Positions 1 to 10,046 are shown, counted from the stretch's first letter. The stretch is 64,000 nucleotides of DNA from Myroides indicus (GCF_004364575.1 NZ_SOAG01000004.1:91476-155475); one strand, 5' to 3'. Program-made: numbers and translations. The notes: generated by a model from the sequence alone, not told the origin.

Positions 1-667
1 AAACCACTTGGCTTAAATACTTGGGATGCAAATGCAAATGGGCGGCATAAAAAGTAACGCTTCGCTCCGTTTTACAATAGTGAGCAACCGCTTGTCTGAA
101 TCGCAAATCAATTGTATTCAGCGCTTTAGTTTTATTTCCATATTTCTCGTACAAATACGCTATTTCATTAATCATACTATACACCATCCCACGCACAACT
201 TCCACATGATGTGACGTTGCAATTTGATTTGCGTGTTCTATGATGCGAAAGATAGTTTTAAAATTATCAAATTCTTCATCAGATAACTCAGAGACGAATC
301 CTCCTAGATTAGATAAGTCTGAAAACGCTGTAAGTACATTATTTTCTACTAATTTGTCTTGTAAGAAGTCTTCACTAAACAAAATGGTTTCCATTTCGTA
401 ACTCCTCCTGGTTTTGTCCCATCGTTTAATGGAGGTTGTATCTGCAAAAATAATAGCTGGAGCTTGTATGTGGTATTCTTTTAAATCAATATGAAAGATT
501 ATTTCCCCTTCTTGAAGCACACCTATTCCGTAGTAATTACAACGATACGGCTCAGCTGGGTAATACGCTAAATTAATTACGGGCATATAAATGTATCGAT
601 CATGAGAATCAAGTTCACTAAAACTGTTCTTTAATCGGTCTAATGTTTCCCATTTTATATTTTTCAC
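1..667 (-). CDS. AraC-family transcriptional regulator, C-terminus cut by window edge
   Basis: I translated the minus strand by hand. From a GTG at 667 it reads without a stop to the window edge, about 222 residues. The N-terminal half (about residues 25-85) looks like the cupin-like ligand-binding part of AraC-type regulators. The last residues (RFRQAVAHYC, then HLHPKYLSQVV) match the first helix-turn-helix of an AraC DNA-binding domain. The remaining DNA-binding residues lie outside the window. An in-frame stop lies just upstream of the GTG and no ATG lies between them, so GTG is the best start. The target is unknown. Plus-strand reading frames here are shadows. Confidence 0.8.
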   Translation of the reverse strand, partial: MKNIKWETLDRLKNSFSELDSHDRYIYMPVINLAYYPAEPYRCNYYGIGVLQEGEIIFHIDLKEYHIQAPAIIFADTTSIKRWDKTRRSYEMETILFSEDFLQDKLVENNVLTAFSDLSNLGGFVSELSDEEFDNFKTIFRIIEHANQIATSHHVEVVRGMVYSMINEIAYLYEKYGNKTKALNTIDLRFRQAVAHYCKTERSVTFYAAHLHLHPKYLSQVV

Positions 668-713
668 TATACAAATGAAATAAAAACTATTTTTATCAAA
701 TAGAACTACTGAT

Positions 714-1451
714 TTAATTCAATCCTACAAATTTTAAAAAATCATCATAGTTTTGCGCCAAATAGAGCTGATATCCTTCATTTCTCTCAACCTTTATTTT
801 TTCAAAATCAGGCTGAGCAACTAAATAATACAAGAAAGCATCTACATAATCAGGTGATATACTTAAATCCTGTATCAATAATTCTTTGGGATATTCTTCT
901 AAAAACGCTTTTCTTTTAATATCGAGTTTTTCATAAAGAAGTGCCCGCTTCTGTTTTTTCTTTTTACCAGACAACAGGCTAATCAGCCCGTCTATTGTAA
1001 TACCCAAACCATAATTTGGTCCGGCACTAAAAACAGTCTGATCCTTATTAAACTGCCTTTCTAGAGAAGTAAGCTTTTTGGTATAATCCTGTTCAAAAAA
1101 ATTTTCTCCAAAATCTTTTCTCGTTATTACAATTTCTTCCAGGCTTTGTCCTTGTCTTGTCATAATTACATTAAAGCGCCCTGAATTTAAATCATCTTCA
1201 CCTATCACATAATTTACGGTCTGCAATCCTTTACTCACGAAACGAATGGTATCTCCCTGCTTTGATTCAATCATAAAATACCCTGTTTCATCGCTTTTAA
1301 TTTTTTCAGTACTCCTCTTGTTTTCAATTTCAACAGGAACAACTCTATTGTCATACATACGCACTCTTCCATCTAACAAACTTGATTTCTGTGCCAAACA
1401 AGATAATGTGGATATCCCTGTAAAAAATAAAACCCAATGTAATATTTTCAT
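714..1451 (-). CDS. Secreted protein with carboxypeptidase-like regulatory domain
   Basis: A 245-residue protein with an N-terminal signal peptide (hydrophobic MKILHWVLFFTGISTLSC, cleavage near residue 21). About residues 25-105 form a beta-sandwich-like segment (LLDGRV, then DETGYFMI, then GDTIRFVSKG) of the CarboxypepD-regulatory-like type common in Bacteroidota exported proteins. It is followed by a helical, charged C-terminal region with no recognised catalytic motif. It is monocistronic, with about 45 bp to the AraC-type gene downstream on the same strand. The location is probably periplasm or outer membrane. The function is unknown; I infer only a cell-envelope role. Confidence 0.75.
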   Translation of the reverse strand: MKILHWVLFFTGISTLSCLAQKSSLLDGRVRMYDNRVVPVEIENKRSTEKIKSDETGYFMIESKQGDTIRFVSKGLQTVNYVIGEDDLNSGRFNVIMTRQGQSLEEIVITRKDFGENFFEQDYTKKLTSLERQFNKDQTVFSAGPNYGLGITIDGLISLLSGKKKKQKRALLYEKLDIKRKAFLEEYPKELLIQDLSISPDYVDAFLYYLVAQPDFEKIKVERNEGYQLYLAQNYDDFLKFVGLN

Positions 1452-1604
1452 GCTTAAACTTTTTTGTAAATATAATTAATTTACCCGGTTTTATATGCCA
1501 AACTATCTTTTATACATTCTCTTTTTTAAATTCAAAAGATGTAGAAATATACGCTATTAGTACTTGAGTTTTTTCTAATATAACCGCATTTAAAAATAGT
1601 TAAT

Positions 1605-2006
1605 TTATAATTTTTCTATTTTATTTTTCACATAGTCCGGAGCCGTTGTTGGTCGTCCGGTTTTCATATCAACAAATACCAAAACAGAGTGTCCGATTGT
1701 TAATAACTCGTGTTGTTCATTATACAGTTCATAATCAAATTCTATCTTAACCGAAGTCAGTTTTTTGAAGATAGTCCGTACCGTTATCAATTCATCATAT
1801 CTGGCAGATTTTTTATAGTTCATAGTTAAAGAGACCACAGGAAGCATTACTCCCATCTCTTCCATCTGTTTATACGAAACCCCCAGATTTCTAAGCCATT
1901 CCACTCTTCCTATTTCAAAATATTGTGCATAATTACCATGATACACTACCCCCATCTGATCAGTTTCCGCATATCTTACTCTTACTGTAACATCGAATTG
2001 TTTCAT
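1605..2006 (-). CDS. Acyl-CoA thioesterase, YbgC/FadM (4HBT) family
   Basis: A 133-residue single hotdog-fold protein. The signature RYAETDQMGVVYHGNYAQYF carries the catalytic Asp of the 4-hydroxybenzoyl-CoA thioesterase family, and FEIGRVEWLR follows it. Members hydrolyse acyl-CoA thioesters in the cytoplasm. The length is normal for the family. The gene diverges from dnaA across a 190-bp intergenic region. The actual substrate cannot be read from the sequence. Confidence 0.88.
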   Translation of the reverse strand: MKQFDVTVRVRYAETDQMGVVYHGNYAQYFEIGRVEWLRNLGVSYKQMEEMGVMLPVVSLTMNYKKSARYDELITVRTIFKKLTSVKIEFDYELYNEQHELLTIGHSVLVFVDMKTGRPTTAPDYVKNKIEKL

Positions 2007-2196
2007 ACTATTATTTATTAAAATTTGTTACTCCGGTTTTTTTATACTACTTAACAAATTATTTTGTTTTATACAAGTGCTAAAAAGTTTTTTTATCCAA
2101 AAAATTGTTCACATATTTGTCATGGTAAAAGCAATCGCTCTTTACCTCAAAAAACACTCAAAAGTAGTAACTGTTTTTTAAAATTCTAAATTAATA

Positions 2197-3636
2197 ATGC
2201 ACGAGTACACAACTAAAACGGCGGAATCTGTATGGAATAATTGTCTAAAATTTATTCAGGACAATATTCAGGAACAGGCTTTTAAAACTTGGTTTTTACC
2301 TATTAAAGCTATTGAACTGACAGATAACGCTTTGTACATACAAGTGCCAAGTAAGTTTTTTTATGAGTGGCTGGAAGAACACTATGTGAGTATATTAAAA
2401 GTGGCTTTGACCAAAGCTTTAGGTGCAGAAGCTAAACTTTTGTACAAAATCCGGATGGAAAATACTACTGGAAATAAACAGCCCTACACAGAACAGTTAC
2501 CGAGTGCCAACCGGAGTCCGGTAAAAACTCAAGAGCTGGATATTCCTATTCAAAATAAAGATCCTGAACTCAAAAATCCATTTGTGATTCCGGGAATTCG
2601 AAATGTAAAAATAGAATCTCAATTAAACTCCAACTACTCTTTTGACAATTTTTTAGAAGGAGACTCAAATCGTTTGGCTCGTTCCGCAGGATTGGCTGTA
2701 GCCAATAAGCCGGGGGGAACATCTTTTAACCCCTTATTGATTTTCGGCGGAGTTGGTTTAGGCAAAACGCATTTAGCTCATGCCATTGGAGTAGAAATCA
2801 AAGAATTGCATCCCGAAAAAACTATTCTTTACATTTCTGCCGAAGTATTTACACAGCAATATGTAGATTCTGTACGAAAAAAAACCAGACATGATTTTAT
2901 CTATTTTTACCAGTTGATAGATGTATTAATTGTAGATGATATTCAGTTTTTATCCGGAAAATCCGGTACACAGGATGTATTTTTTCACATTTTCAACTAT
3001 TTACATCAAAACGGTAAACAGGTTATCCTGACCTCAGATAAAGCTCCCGTAGATATGCAGGATATTGAACAGCGTTTACTCTCCCGTTTTAAATGGGGAT
3101 TATCGGCAGAAATTCAACATCCTGATTTTGATACAAGGGTAAAAATTGTAAAAAGTATTTTATTCCGCGATGGTGTTGAAATGCCGGAAGAAATTATTGA
3201 ATATGTCGCCAAAAATGTAAAATCAAATGTTCGAGAATTAGAAGGAGCTATTATTTCTCTCATTGCACAATCTTCTTTCAACAAAAGAGAAGTTACGCTT
3301 GATTTAGCAAAACACGTAGTTGAAAAATTTGTCAAAAACGTAAAGAGAGAAATTTCCATCGATTACATTCAGAAAGTAGTTTCAGACTATTTTCAGATGG
3401 ACATTGAAACGTTGTGCTCTAAAACCCGAAAAAGACACATTGTTCAAGCAAGACAGCTCGCTATGTTTTTTGCTAAAAAATATACAAAATCATCTTTGGC
3501 AAGCATAGGTTCTCAAATTGGAGACCGCGATCATGCAACAGTATTACATGCCTGTAAAACAATTGATAACTTACTTGAAACTGATAAACAATTCAAAAAA
3601 TATTACGAAGATATCAATAAGAAGTTCAGTTTGTAA
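2197..3636 (+). CDS. dnaA: Chromosomal replication initiator protein DnaA
   Basis: A 479-residue AAA+ initiator. Domain I is residues 1-85 (SVWNNCLKFI, then FKTWFLPI). A low-complexity linker follows, and the AAA+ core has Walker A GGVGLGKT at 184-191 and Walker B VDDIQ at 246-250. The C-terminal DNA-binding domain has the DnaA signature DRDHATVLHACKTI near 448-461. DnaA-ATP opens oriC to start replication. The ATG at 2197 gives the usual N-terminus. The stop codon overlaps the start of the phosphatase gene by one base (TAATG), so the two are probably cotranscribed and translationally coupled. Confidence 0.98.
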   Translation: MHEYTTKTAESVWNNCLKFIQDNIQEQAFKTWFLPIKAIELTDNALYIQVPSKFFYEWLEEHYVSILKVALTKALGAEAKLLYKIRMENTTGNKQPYTEQLPSANRSPVKTQELDIPIQNKDPELKNPFVIPGIRNVKIESQLNSNYSFDNFLEGDSNRLARSAGLAVANKPGGTSFNPLLIFGGVGLGKTHLAHAIGVEIKELHPEKTILYISAEVFTQQYVDSVRKKTRHDFIYFYQLIDVLIVDDIQFLSGKSGTQDVFFHIFNYLHQNGKQVILTSDKAPVDMQDIEQRLLSRFKWGLSAEIQHPDFDTRVKIVKSILFRDGVEMPEEIIEYVAKNVKSNVRELEGAIISLIAQSSFNKREVTLDLAKHVVEKFVKNVKREISIDYIQKVVSDYFQMDIETLCSKTRKRHIVQARQLAMFFAKKYTKSSLASIGSQIGDRDHATVLHACKTIDNLLETDKQFKKYYEDINKKFSL

Positions 3637-4097
3637 TGAAAACTAAAGTATTAATGGTTTGCCTAGGCAATATATGCCGTTCACCTTTAGCTGAAGGAAT
3701 CTTAAAATCAAAATTATCTGATTCTGCTTTTTTAGTAGACTCAGCCGGCACAGGCGCGTGGCACGCAGGCGAACAACCTGATAAACGCTCAATTGCTATT
3801 GCAGAAAAATATGGTATTGACCTTACCTCACAGCGAGCCAGACAATTTAAAATAGCTGATTTTGAAATATTTGACTACATTTACGTAATGGATCAATCGA
3901 ATTATGACAATGTAATAAAACTGGCAACAACTACGGATGCCATTAATAAAGTTAAATTGATTTTAAACGAAGTTCATCCTGATAAAAATCTCGAAGTACC
4001 CGATCCCTATTTTGGCGGAGACCAAGGTTTTGAAAACGTATATCATATGTTGGATGAAGCTTGCGAGAAAATTAAATATAAATTAGAGAATATTTAA
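3636..4097 (+). CDS. Low molecular weight protein tyrosine phosphatase
   Basis: A 153-residue protein with the LMW-PTP P-loop CLGNICRS (nucleophile Cys9, phosphate-binding Arg15) and the general-acid loop DPYFGGDQGFENVYHML. The family hydrolyses phosphotyrosine, and in bacteria some members act on polysaccharide-export kinases or on phosphoarginine. The start codon overlaps the dnaA stop by one base, so the two share a transcript. A strong intrinsic terminator follows at 4107. The substrate is unknown. Confidence 0.92.
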   Translation: MKTKVLMVCLGNICRSPLAEGILKSKLSDSAFLVDSAGTGAWHAGEQPDKRSIAIAEKYGIDLTSQRARQFKIADFEIFDYIYVMDQSNYDNVIKLATTTDAINKVKLILNEVHPDKNLEVPDPYFGGDQGFENVYHMLDEACEKIKYKLENI

Positions 4098-4106
4098 AAT
4101 ATAAAG

Positions 4107-4137
4107 AAAGCCAATGCAAATCTGCATTGGCTTTTTG
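4107..4137 (+). terminator. Intrinsic terminator of dnaA-phosphatase operon
   Basis: A perfect 12-bp stem: the left arm 4107-4118 pairs with 4123-4134 around the loop AATC. The right arm runs into a short T tract. It lies 10 bp after the phosphatase stop. Confidence 0.88.
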
Positions 4138-4183
4138 AGTAATTTAGCAACAGATTTAAAATAAACTCTATATTCAGTATACA

Positions 4184-4984
4184 ATGAGAATTAATAATGA
4201 TTTTATTGAAACAAATCAAAAGAGTTGGAATCAGCGTACACAAGAGCATTTTGAATCAGATTTTTATGATGTAAATAGCTTCTTACAAGGCAAATCTTCT
4301 TTAAATCAAATCGAAATAGAATTATTAGGAGATATAAAAAATAAAAAAATTTTGCACCTGCAATGCCATTTTGGAATGGACTCTATTTCACTTTCGAGAA
4401 TGGGAGCTAAAGTTACCGGAATTGATTTAGCTGATGAAGCAATTAACAAAGCAAAATATTTAGCTGAAATAACAAAAAGCAACACTGAGTTTATATGCTG
4501 TAATATTTTTGATCTGCCTGATCACTTAAACGATACATTTGATATTGTTTTTACAAGTTACGGCGTTATCAGCTGGTATCCTGACCTTAACCAATGGGGA
4601 AAAATAATTAATCAATACTTAAAACCAAACGGAAAGTTTATTATGGTTGATTTTCACCCTATTTTATGGATGTTCGACACCAAATTTAAAAAAATAGAAT
4701 CAGCTTATTCAAGTAAAGAACCATTTATAACTAGTTCTGAAACTTATACAAATCATTCCGACAAAAAACAACAATACGAAGAAATAACGTGGAATCACGG
4801 ATTATCAACAGTTTTTAAAGGCTTGCTGAATAACAATCTACAGATATTAAATTTTGAGGAATACGATTATTCTCCTTGTAATTTATTTGGAAATATGAAA
4901 GAAGAGAACGGAGAATTCAGAATACCTGAAATGGAGCATATGCTTCCAATTTTATTTTCCATAATTGCTAAGAAAAATTCTTAA
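4184..4984 (+). CDS. Class I SAM-dependent methyltransferase
   Basis: A 266-residue Rossmann-fold methyltransferase. Motif I is KILHLQCHFGMDSISLSRMG (about residues 58-77), followed by the acidic strand end VTGIDLADEAINKAK. The post-motif FDIVFTSYGVISWYPDL resembles the motif IV region of small-molecule methyltransferases (Methyltransf_11/25). It is cytoplasmic. The substrate is not evident. It has its own start after the terminator at 4107 and lies 12 bp ahead of the next gene, which is read in the same direction. Confidence 0.85.
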   Translation: MRINNDFIETNQKSWNQRTQEHFESDFYDVNSFLQGKSSLNQIEIELLGDIKNKKILHLQCHFGMDSISLSRMGAKVTGIDLADEAINKAKYLAEITKSNTEFICCNIFDLPDHLNDTFDIVFTSYGVISWYPDLNQWGKIINQYLKPNGKFIMVDFHPILWMFDTKFKKIESAYSSKEPFITSSETYTNHSDKKQQYEEITWNHGLSTVFKGLLNNNLQILNFEEYDYSPCNLFGNMKEENGEFRIPEMEHMLPILFSIIAKKNS

Positions 4985-4995
4985 TCCAATAAATC

Positions 4996-5709
4996 ATGAC
5001 AACCTTTGGTACTTTATATTTAATTCCGGTTATGCTGGGCGATACAGCAGCTAATGAAGTATTACCAGCGAGCGTACTGCGCGCTATTGCATTAATTGAT
5101 GATTATGTGGTGGAAAACAGCAAAACCGCACGCAAATTTATCAAAGCGATGTGTCCGGAGAAAAAACAATCTATCCTTAATCTGTTTGAACTAAACAAAC
5201 ATACCGATGAAAAAGACATTCAATCCTTTATGCATCCATTATTAGAAGGTAAAAATATGGGATTAATGAGTGATGCCGGGTGTCCCGGAGTTGCTGATCC
5301 CGGTGCTGTAATTGTTGCTTTAGCACACAAAAAAGGGATTAAAGTGGTTCCTATGGTCGGACCGTCTTCTATTTTACTTTCATTGATGGGCTCGGGAATG
5401 AATGGGCAGTCATTTACCTTTAACGGCTATTTGCCGATTGACAAAAGCGAAAAAAGGACAATGCTAAAAAATCTTGAAAAGTGGTCGTTTGAACGAAATC
5501 AATCACAAATTTTCATTGAAACGCCGTATCGCAACAATCAGCTGATAGAGGAAATGACACAGATTTTACATCCAAACACCTCATTATGTGTTGCCTGTGA
5601 TTTGACTTTGCCAACCGAAATTATGTTGACCAAACCTGTTAGCTTCTGGAAAAAACACAAAATAGATTTACACAAAAGACCTTGTATTTTTATTATTCAT
5701 AAAAAGTAA
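4996..5709 (+). CDS. SAM-dependent methyltransferase of tetrapyrrole methylase/RsmI superfamily
   Basis: A 237-residue TP-methylase-fold protein. It has the N-terminal strand GTLYLIPVMLGD, the central glycine-rich SAM-binding stretch MSDAGCPGVADPGAVIV, and VPMVGPSSILLSLMGSGMNG. It resembles RsmI (16S rRNA ribose methyltransferase), but the N-terminal part differs from canonical RsmI (no TPIGN motif). It is therefore probably the common Bacteroidota paralogue rather than RsmI itself. It converges with the outer-membrane gene, with only 4 bp between their stop codons. Confidence 0.8.
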   Translation: MTTFGTLYLIPVMLGDTAANEVLPASVLRAIALIDDYVVENSKTARKFIKAMCPEKKQSILNLFELNKHTDEKDIQSFMHPLLEGKNMGLMSDAGCPGVADPGAVIVALAHKKGIKVVPMVGPSSILLSLMGSGMNGQSFTFNGYLPIDKSEKRTMLKNLEKWSFERNQSQIFIETPYRNNQLIEEMTQILHPNTSLCVACDLTLPTEIMLTKPVSFWKKHKIDLHKRPCIFIIHKK

Positions 5710-5713
5710 TTTT

Positions 5714-8095
5714 TTATATTCTATTTAGCTCATCAGTATTACTTGTCTGGCGCTCATTTGTTTTTATATTTGTATTTCCAAAACGATAAGTAAGGGTAAC
5801 AGATATGCGTTGTGTATCCCAAATATTTTTAAATCGTTGTTTTATCCCATTCATTTCCTGTGAAACCGATTCTCTGCCATTAAAGATATCAGCTCCTTTT
5901 ACACTTAATTCTAGTTTCTTATCCAACATTAAATATTTTATACTTGCATAAAATTTAGCATAAGGTTTCAATTTATAATTTTGAAACGTTTCTCCAAAGT
6001 TTTGAAAATAGCTGATGTTTACAAAAAGAGTTTGAGCAGAATTCAGTACAAAATCATTACTTGTATAAAGAGAAGATGACATTCCCGTATGCTTTTTATC
6101 TGAAATAACCGTATTTGCTTCTGAATAGGCTAAATCAAAAGTATTAATACTTGTCCACCAGGCAACTGGTTTTACAGTATAAGATTCTGATATTCCAGCT
6201 TGTTTTGAATTGACATAATTCATCCAAATGTAATTATTTTCTTTCGTATCCGGATCTAAAAGAGAAGCCTGATTTACTCCATTCTTTAAACTTGAAAAGT
6301 AAATTTTACTATCCAGCGTTTTATAAGTAAAGGTTAGTTCTATATTATGAGTAAAAGCCGGCTCTAAAAATGGATTTCCTTCATTGTAACTAAATTCGTT
6401 GTTAATAATCCTAAACGGATTTAAACTTTCGTAATGCGGGCGATTAATTCTTCGAGAATAATTAAGTCCAACACTTTTGTCATCTGTAAGATGATGTAAA
6501 ATATAAACTGAAGGAAATAGCTTTATATAATCATTTTTGTGCAAATTATCATTTTCTCTTGAATATCCTTTGGTTTGCGTAGCTTCCATTCTCAAACCTG
6601 CATGAACTGACCATTTATCACTGAATTCCTTACTGCCTGACAAATATAAAGCTTCATTATTTTCTGTATATTCAAAAAAATTAGACAAATCAGTATCATA
6701 AATAAACTCTCCCGTTTCATTTTGTTTAAATGCTGCAATCAGATTTTCGGATTTTGACTGTGAAAATCGCGCTCCTACATTAAATTCCGCAAATTTTAAA
6801 GGCAATTCAAAATCTGTTTTTGCTGAAAAATTCCGAATTTTAATATCCACTTGATTAGTTCCTGCATGAGTAGAATTTAAAATCAATTGATTATCCGCAT
6901 CAAAAGTGGAATAAGAAAAGACTCGATTTGAAGGCGAGTGATAATTGACAAAATCGAAATCAACGGTCATTTTCTTACCCAGTGAATCTAACAGATATTC
7001 TGAATATATATTATAAACACTTTGACTGGTTTTATGATCAGAGGTAGCATTATTTTTAAAAAACTGCTGAATTTTTCCGTTTTCATGATCAAAAACAGTT
7101 GTAATTTGTGGTTGAATATCGCTAAATCTAATTGTATAAACAGACGTCTTCCCTCCTATTTTCCAGTTATTGGCGATTTGATAATCAAGTGCAAAAAGTG
7201 CATTTAAATTATTGTTTTTAGCGTCAGAATAATCTTCATTTTGCCAAAAAGCATCCTTGTAATAAATATCATTATTCCAGTTTATGAGCGAGCGCTTAAA
7301 ACCAAAGTTTACTGATGTGCGCAATGTAATTTTATTTTTTTGAAGGTTAAACCCTGCATTGTATTGATGCTCATTTCTACGACTACGTTGATACATTGCT
7401 CCAATAGTTGAATTCCAGCTGTTTTGATTGATTTTTTTTGTTATAATATTAATTATCCCGCTATTTCCTTCCGCTTCATATTTAGCAGGAGGTGTTGTAA
7501 TCACCTCTATTTTTGAAAGATTGGCAGTACTTATGCTTTCCAGATAATGTATTAATTCATCTTGATTCATATAAGTTGGCTTGTCGTCAATCAGAACCAA
7601 AACGGAATTTTTTCCGGAAATACCTATATTCTGATTATTTACTATAACACCCGGAGTATTTTTTAATGCATCTAAAGCTGTTCCGCCAGAGGAGGAAGTC
7701 GTATTTTCAACATAAAAAATAAATCGGTCTGCTTTGCGTTCTACAATTTTTTTATGAGCCTGAATAACAATTTCATCCAAATTGGCAAAAGTAGTAATTT
7801 CAACATTTCCCAAGTCAATATCTTTATTCAGAATAATTATTGAGTGATAAACTACTTCATTAAAAAACAAAACATCAAATTGATAATCTTTTTGCGGGAC
7901 TACAATATCGAATTTTCCGTCATCATCTGTAGTAAATCGTAAGATTGTATCGTTTGCCGTTAGTGATAAATTGGTATATGGTAGTGAATTTTGTCCTTCT
8001 GTGATTATTCCAGTTAAACGGTGATTTTGTGTAAAAGCAATGGTAGAAATACACATCATTATACAGATAAATAGGTATAATATAAATTTTGCCAT
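5714..8095 (-). CDS. TonB-dependent receptor-like outer-membrane beta-barrel protein
   Basis: I place the start at 8095 (MAKFILYLFICIMMCI), giving about 793 residues with a clear signal peptide; nine more codons are possible upstream. Order: signal peptide, carboxypeptidase-like regulatory domain (HRLTGIITEGQNSLPY, then TDDDGKFDI), TonB plug-like domain (LDALKNTPGVIVNNQNIGIS, then KYEAEGNSGIINIITKK), and a large C-terminal beta-barrel of the OMP_b-brl_3 type. It may transport peptides or small ligands, or sense them. The divergent LytS/LytTR pair upstream suggests joint regulation, which is inference. A decayed copy of part of this gene lies at 10047-10142. Confidence 0.88.
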   Translation of the reverse strand: MAKFILYLFICIMMCISTIAFTQNHRLTGIITEGQNSLPYTNLSLTANDTILRFTTDDDGKFDIVVPQKDYQFDVLFFNEVVYHSIIILNKDIDLGNVEITTFANLDEIVIQAHKKIVERKADRFIFYVENTTSSSGGTALDALKNTPGVIVNNQNIGISGKNSVLVLIDDKPTYMNQDELIHYLESISTANLSKIEVITTPPAKYEAEGNSGIINIITKKINQNSWNSTIGAMYQRSRRNEHQYNAGFNLQKNKITLRTSVNFGFKRSLINWNNDIYYKDAFWQNEDYSDAKNNNLNALFALDYQIANNWKIGGKTSVYTIRFSDIQPQITTVFDHENGKIQQFFKNNATSDHKTSQSVYNIYSEYLLDSLGKKMTVDFDFVNYHSPSNRVFSYSTFDADNQLILNSTHAGTNQVDIKIRNFSAKTDFELPLKFAEFNVGARFSQSKSENLIAAFKQNETGEFIYDTDLSNFFEYTENNEALYLSGSKEFSDKWSVHAGLRMEATQTKGYSRENDNLHKNDYIKLFPSVYILHHLTDDKSVGLNYSRRINRPHYESLNPFRIINNEFSYNEGNPFLEPAFTHNIELTFTYKTLDSKIYFSSLKNGVNQASLLDPDTKENNYIWMNYVNSKQAGISESYTVKPVAWWTSINTFDLAYSEANTVISDKKHTGMSSSLYTSNDFVLNSAQTLFVNISYFQNFGETFQNYKLKPYAKFYASIKYLMLDKKLELSVKGADIFNGRESVSQEMNGIKQRFKNIWDTQRISVTLTYRFGNTNIKTNERQTSNTDELNRI

Positions 8096-8267
8096 GATGA
8101 TATTTTTTTGGCAAAAATGCATATCCTATCTTTTTAAAACTTTATATTTCGACCAATCTGATAAATAATCCGACCAACCCATTGATCGGAAAAAAACAGA
8201 GCTTCGTCGAATAACCATTATTTATCTGAACTAAAAATCTATTTTTACATTCCAAACAAATGAAACA

Positions 8268-9311
8268 ATGAAGAAAAAATATGTAGTTCTGTTACATCTT
8301 TTGTTTTGGTTTTATTTTGTCATCAATTATTTTTTGAGAGTTGATTTCGAAACCGGAACATTAATATTTCCTGACTTTTCTGTTGACATTCATCAACCGG
8401 AAATTGGGTTAACATATACTTTCTTTTTTATATATATTCTTGTTTTTTATTTAAATTATTGGATAATTATGCCAAAATTTTTTGACATAAAAAATATACA
8501 GAAAGTACTCCTTGCTTTATTCGGATTATTTATTCTATTTACGGGTTTAAGATTTTTGATTGAAGAAATTCTGATTTTAAAATTATTGGGATATCACAAT
8601 TATGCCCAAGGAGTTTCCGGCAATTTTTATATTTGGGACAATATGTATTACGGCAGTTTGCCTATTATAGCTTCTTCTGTTTTATGGTTTGTTGTCAATA
8701 CCTTGCATTTACAAAAAAAACAAATCGAATTGATTGAAAGTAAGCGCGAGGCAGAAATTAATTTTCTAAAATCGCAAATCAACCCTCATTTTATTTTTAA
8801 TACGCTAAACAATATTTACTATCTCGTTTTTGAAAAATCAAATAAATCTCTAAAAGCAATAGAACAATTAAGTGGCTTGATGCGTTATATGACATATGAA
8901 AGCCTGAATGACACGCTTCCCATTCAGCAAGAAATAAAGTATATCGAAGATTTTATTCAATTAGAAACCATGCGCATCTCCGGCAGATCAAATATTCTCT
9001 TTAACACAGAAATTGAAAATATAGAATTTCGAATTCCCCCACTGTTACTCATTCCGTTTATTGAAAATGGTTTTAAACACGGCATTGTCAATGATGAAGC
9101 TAATCCATTTGTAATTAAAATCAGTCAAAAAAATAAAGTATTAACTTTAGAAACTTCTAACCTGATAAATAAATACGCAAAAGATTCTCACACAGGTATT
9201 GGTATAGACAATATAAAAAAGCGATTACAGCTCCACTTTCCCAACAATCACACTTTAAAAATTACAATAACGGAAAACATATATCACGCAAAATTAGTCA
9301 TAACACTATGA
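8268..9311 (+). CDS. LytS-type sensor histidine kinase
   Basis: A 347-residue membrane kinase. It has four hydrophobic segments in the first 150 residues, then the His_kinase (PF06580-type) block KSQINPHFIFNTLNNIYY, with the phospho-accepting His at about 174. The ATPase N-box is IPFIENGFKHGI and the glycine box is HTGIGIDNIKKRL. It phosphorylates the response regulator whose start overlaps it by 4 bp (ATGA). It is divergent from the outer-membrane gene at 5714-8095, a common target arrangement. The signal sensed is unknown. Confidence 0.93.
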   Translation: MKKKYVVLLHLLFWFYFVINYFLRVDFETGTLIFPDFSVDIHQPEIGLTYTFFFIYILVFYLNYWIIMPKFFDIKNIQKVLLALFGLFILFTGLRFLIEEILILKLLGYHNYAQGVSGNFYIWDNMYYGSLPIIASSVLWFVVNTLHLQKKQIELIESKREAEINFLKSQINPHFIFNTLNNIYYLVFEKSNKSLKAIEQLSGLMRYMTYESLNDTLPIQQEIKYIEDFIQLETMRISGRSNILFNTEIENIEFRIPPLLLIPFIENGFKHGIVNDEANPFVIKISQKNKVLTLETSNLINKYAKDSHTGIGIDNIKKRLQLHFPNNHTLKITITENIYHAKLVITL

Positions 9312-10024
9312 AAAAAATATCTTGTATCATTTTAGACGACGAGCCTATGGCAGTTTCCCTGCTATCAAAATACATAGAAAAGGTTTCCATTTTTAATTTG
9401 GTAAAAGCAACTACCAGCCCGTTTGAAATAGCAGAGTTAGTGACACATACAAATATTGACGTTCTGTTTATAGACATTCAGATGCCCGAATTAACAGGCA
9501 TCCAATTAATGAAAATGATTGGTCATAAGTCTAAATTTGTCATCACATCCGCATACAGTGAATACGCTCTGGAAGGATATGAACACAATGTGGTTGATTA
9601 TTTATTAAAACCTATTTCATTTGACAGATTTTATAAAGCAGTTTTAAAAATAAACGATTTGTTTAAAGATGACTTCTTAAAAATTGCAATCAAAGCCGAA
9701 GAAAAAAGAGATAATTTTTTATTTGTAAAAACAGATGGTAAACTGGTAAAAATCAATTTAGAAGATCTTCTTTTCATAGAGGGATTAAAAGATTATTTAT
9801 ATCTGCACTTAAAAAGCGAAAAATTAATTACTCTTGATACTTTAAAAAACTTTGAAACAAAGTTATCTCAAAAAAAATTTATGCGGATTCACAAATCGTA
9901 CATTGTAAACTTAAATGCAGTAGAAACAGTAGAACGAAATCGGGTTTTTATACAAAATAAAATTATTCCGGTAGGAGAAAGCTATAAGGTCCTATTTCAA
10001 AAATGGATTGAGGATTGTGTTTGA
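9308..10024 (+). CDS. LytTR-family response regulator
   Basis: A 238-residue protein with a receiver domain in residues 1-120 (acidic pocket DDEP, phospho-acceptor Asp56 in FIDIQMPE, and the K of LLKP). The LytTR DNA-binding domain is in residues 140-238 (LLFIEGLKDYLYLHL, then FMRIHKSYIVNL). It overlaps the kinase gene by 4 bp. Together they form a two-component system. LytTR proteins bind paired direct repeats; I did not identify a site with confidence. Confidence 0.94.
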   Translation: MKKISCIILDDEPMAVSLLSKYIEKVSIFNLVKATTSPFEIAELVTHTNIDVLFIDIQMPELTGIQLMKMIGHKSKFVITSAYSEYALEGYEHNVVDYLLKPISFDRFYKAVLKINDLFKDDFLKIAIKAEEKRDNFLFVKTDGKLVKINLEDLLFIEGLKDYLYLHLKSEKLITLDTLKNFETKLSQKKFMRIHKSYIVNLNAVETVERNRVFIQNKIIPVGESYKVLFQKWIEDCV

Positions 10025-10046
10025 AGTAACCAAACATAATAATGAA

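Noticed and set aside
26..214. Plus-strand 62-codon reading frame
   Set aside because: It lies opposite the AraC-type gene and has no features of its own.
2007..2196. Replication origin oriC upstream of dnaA
   Set aside because: Only one weak DnaA-box-like word (TTATCCAAA near 2093) is seen and no cluster, so there is no support.
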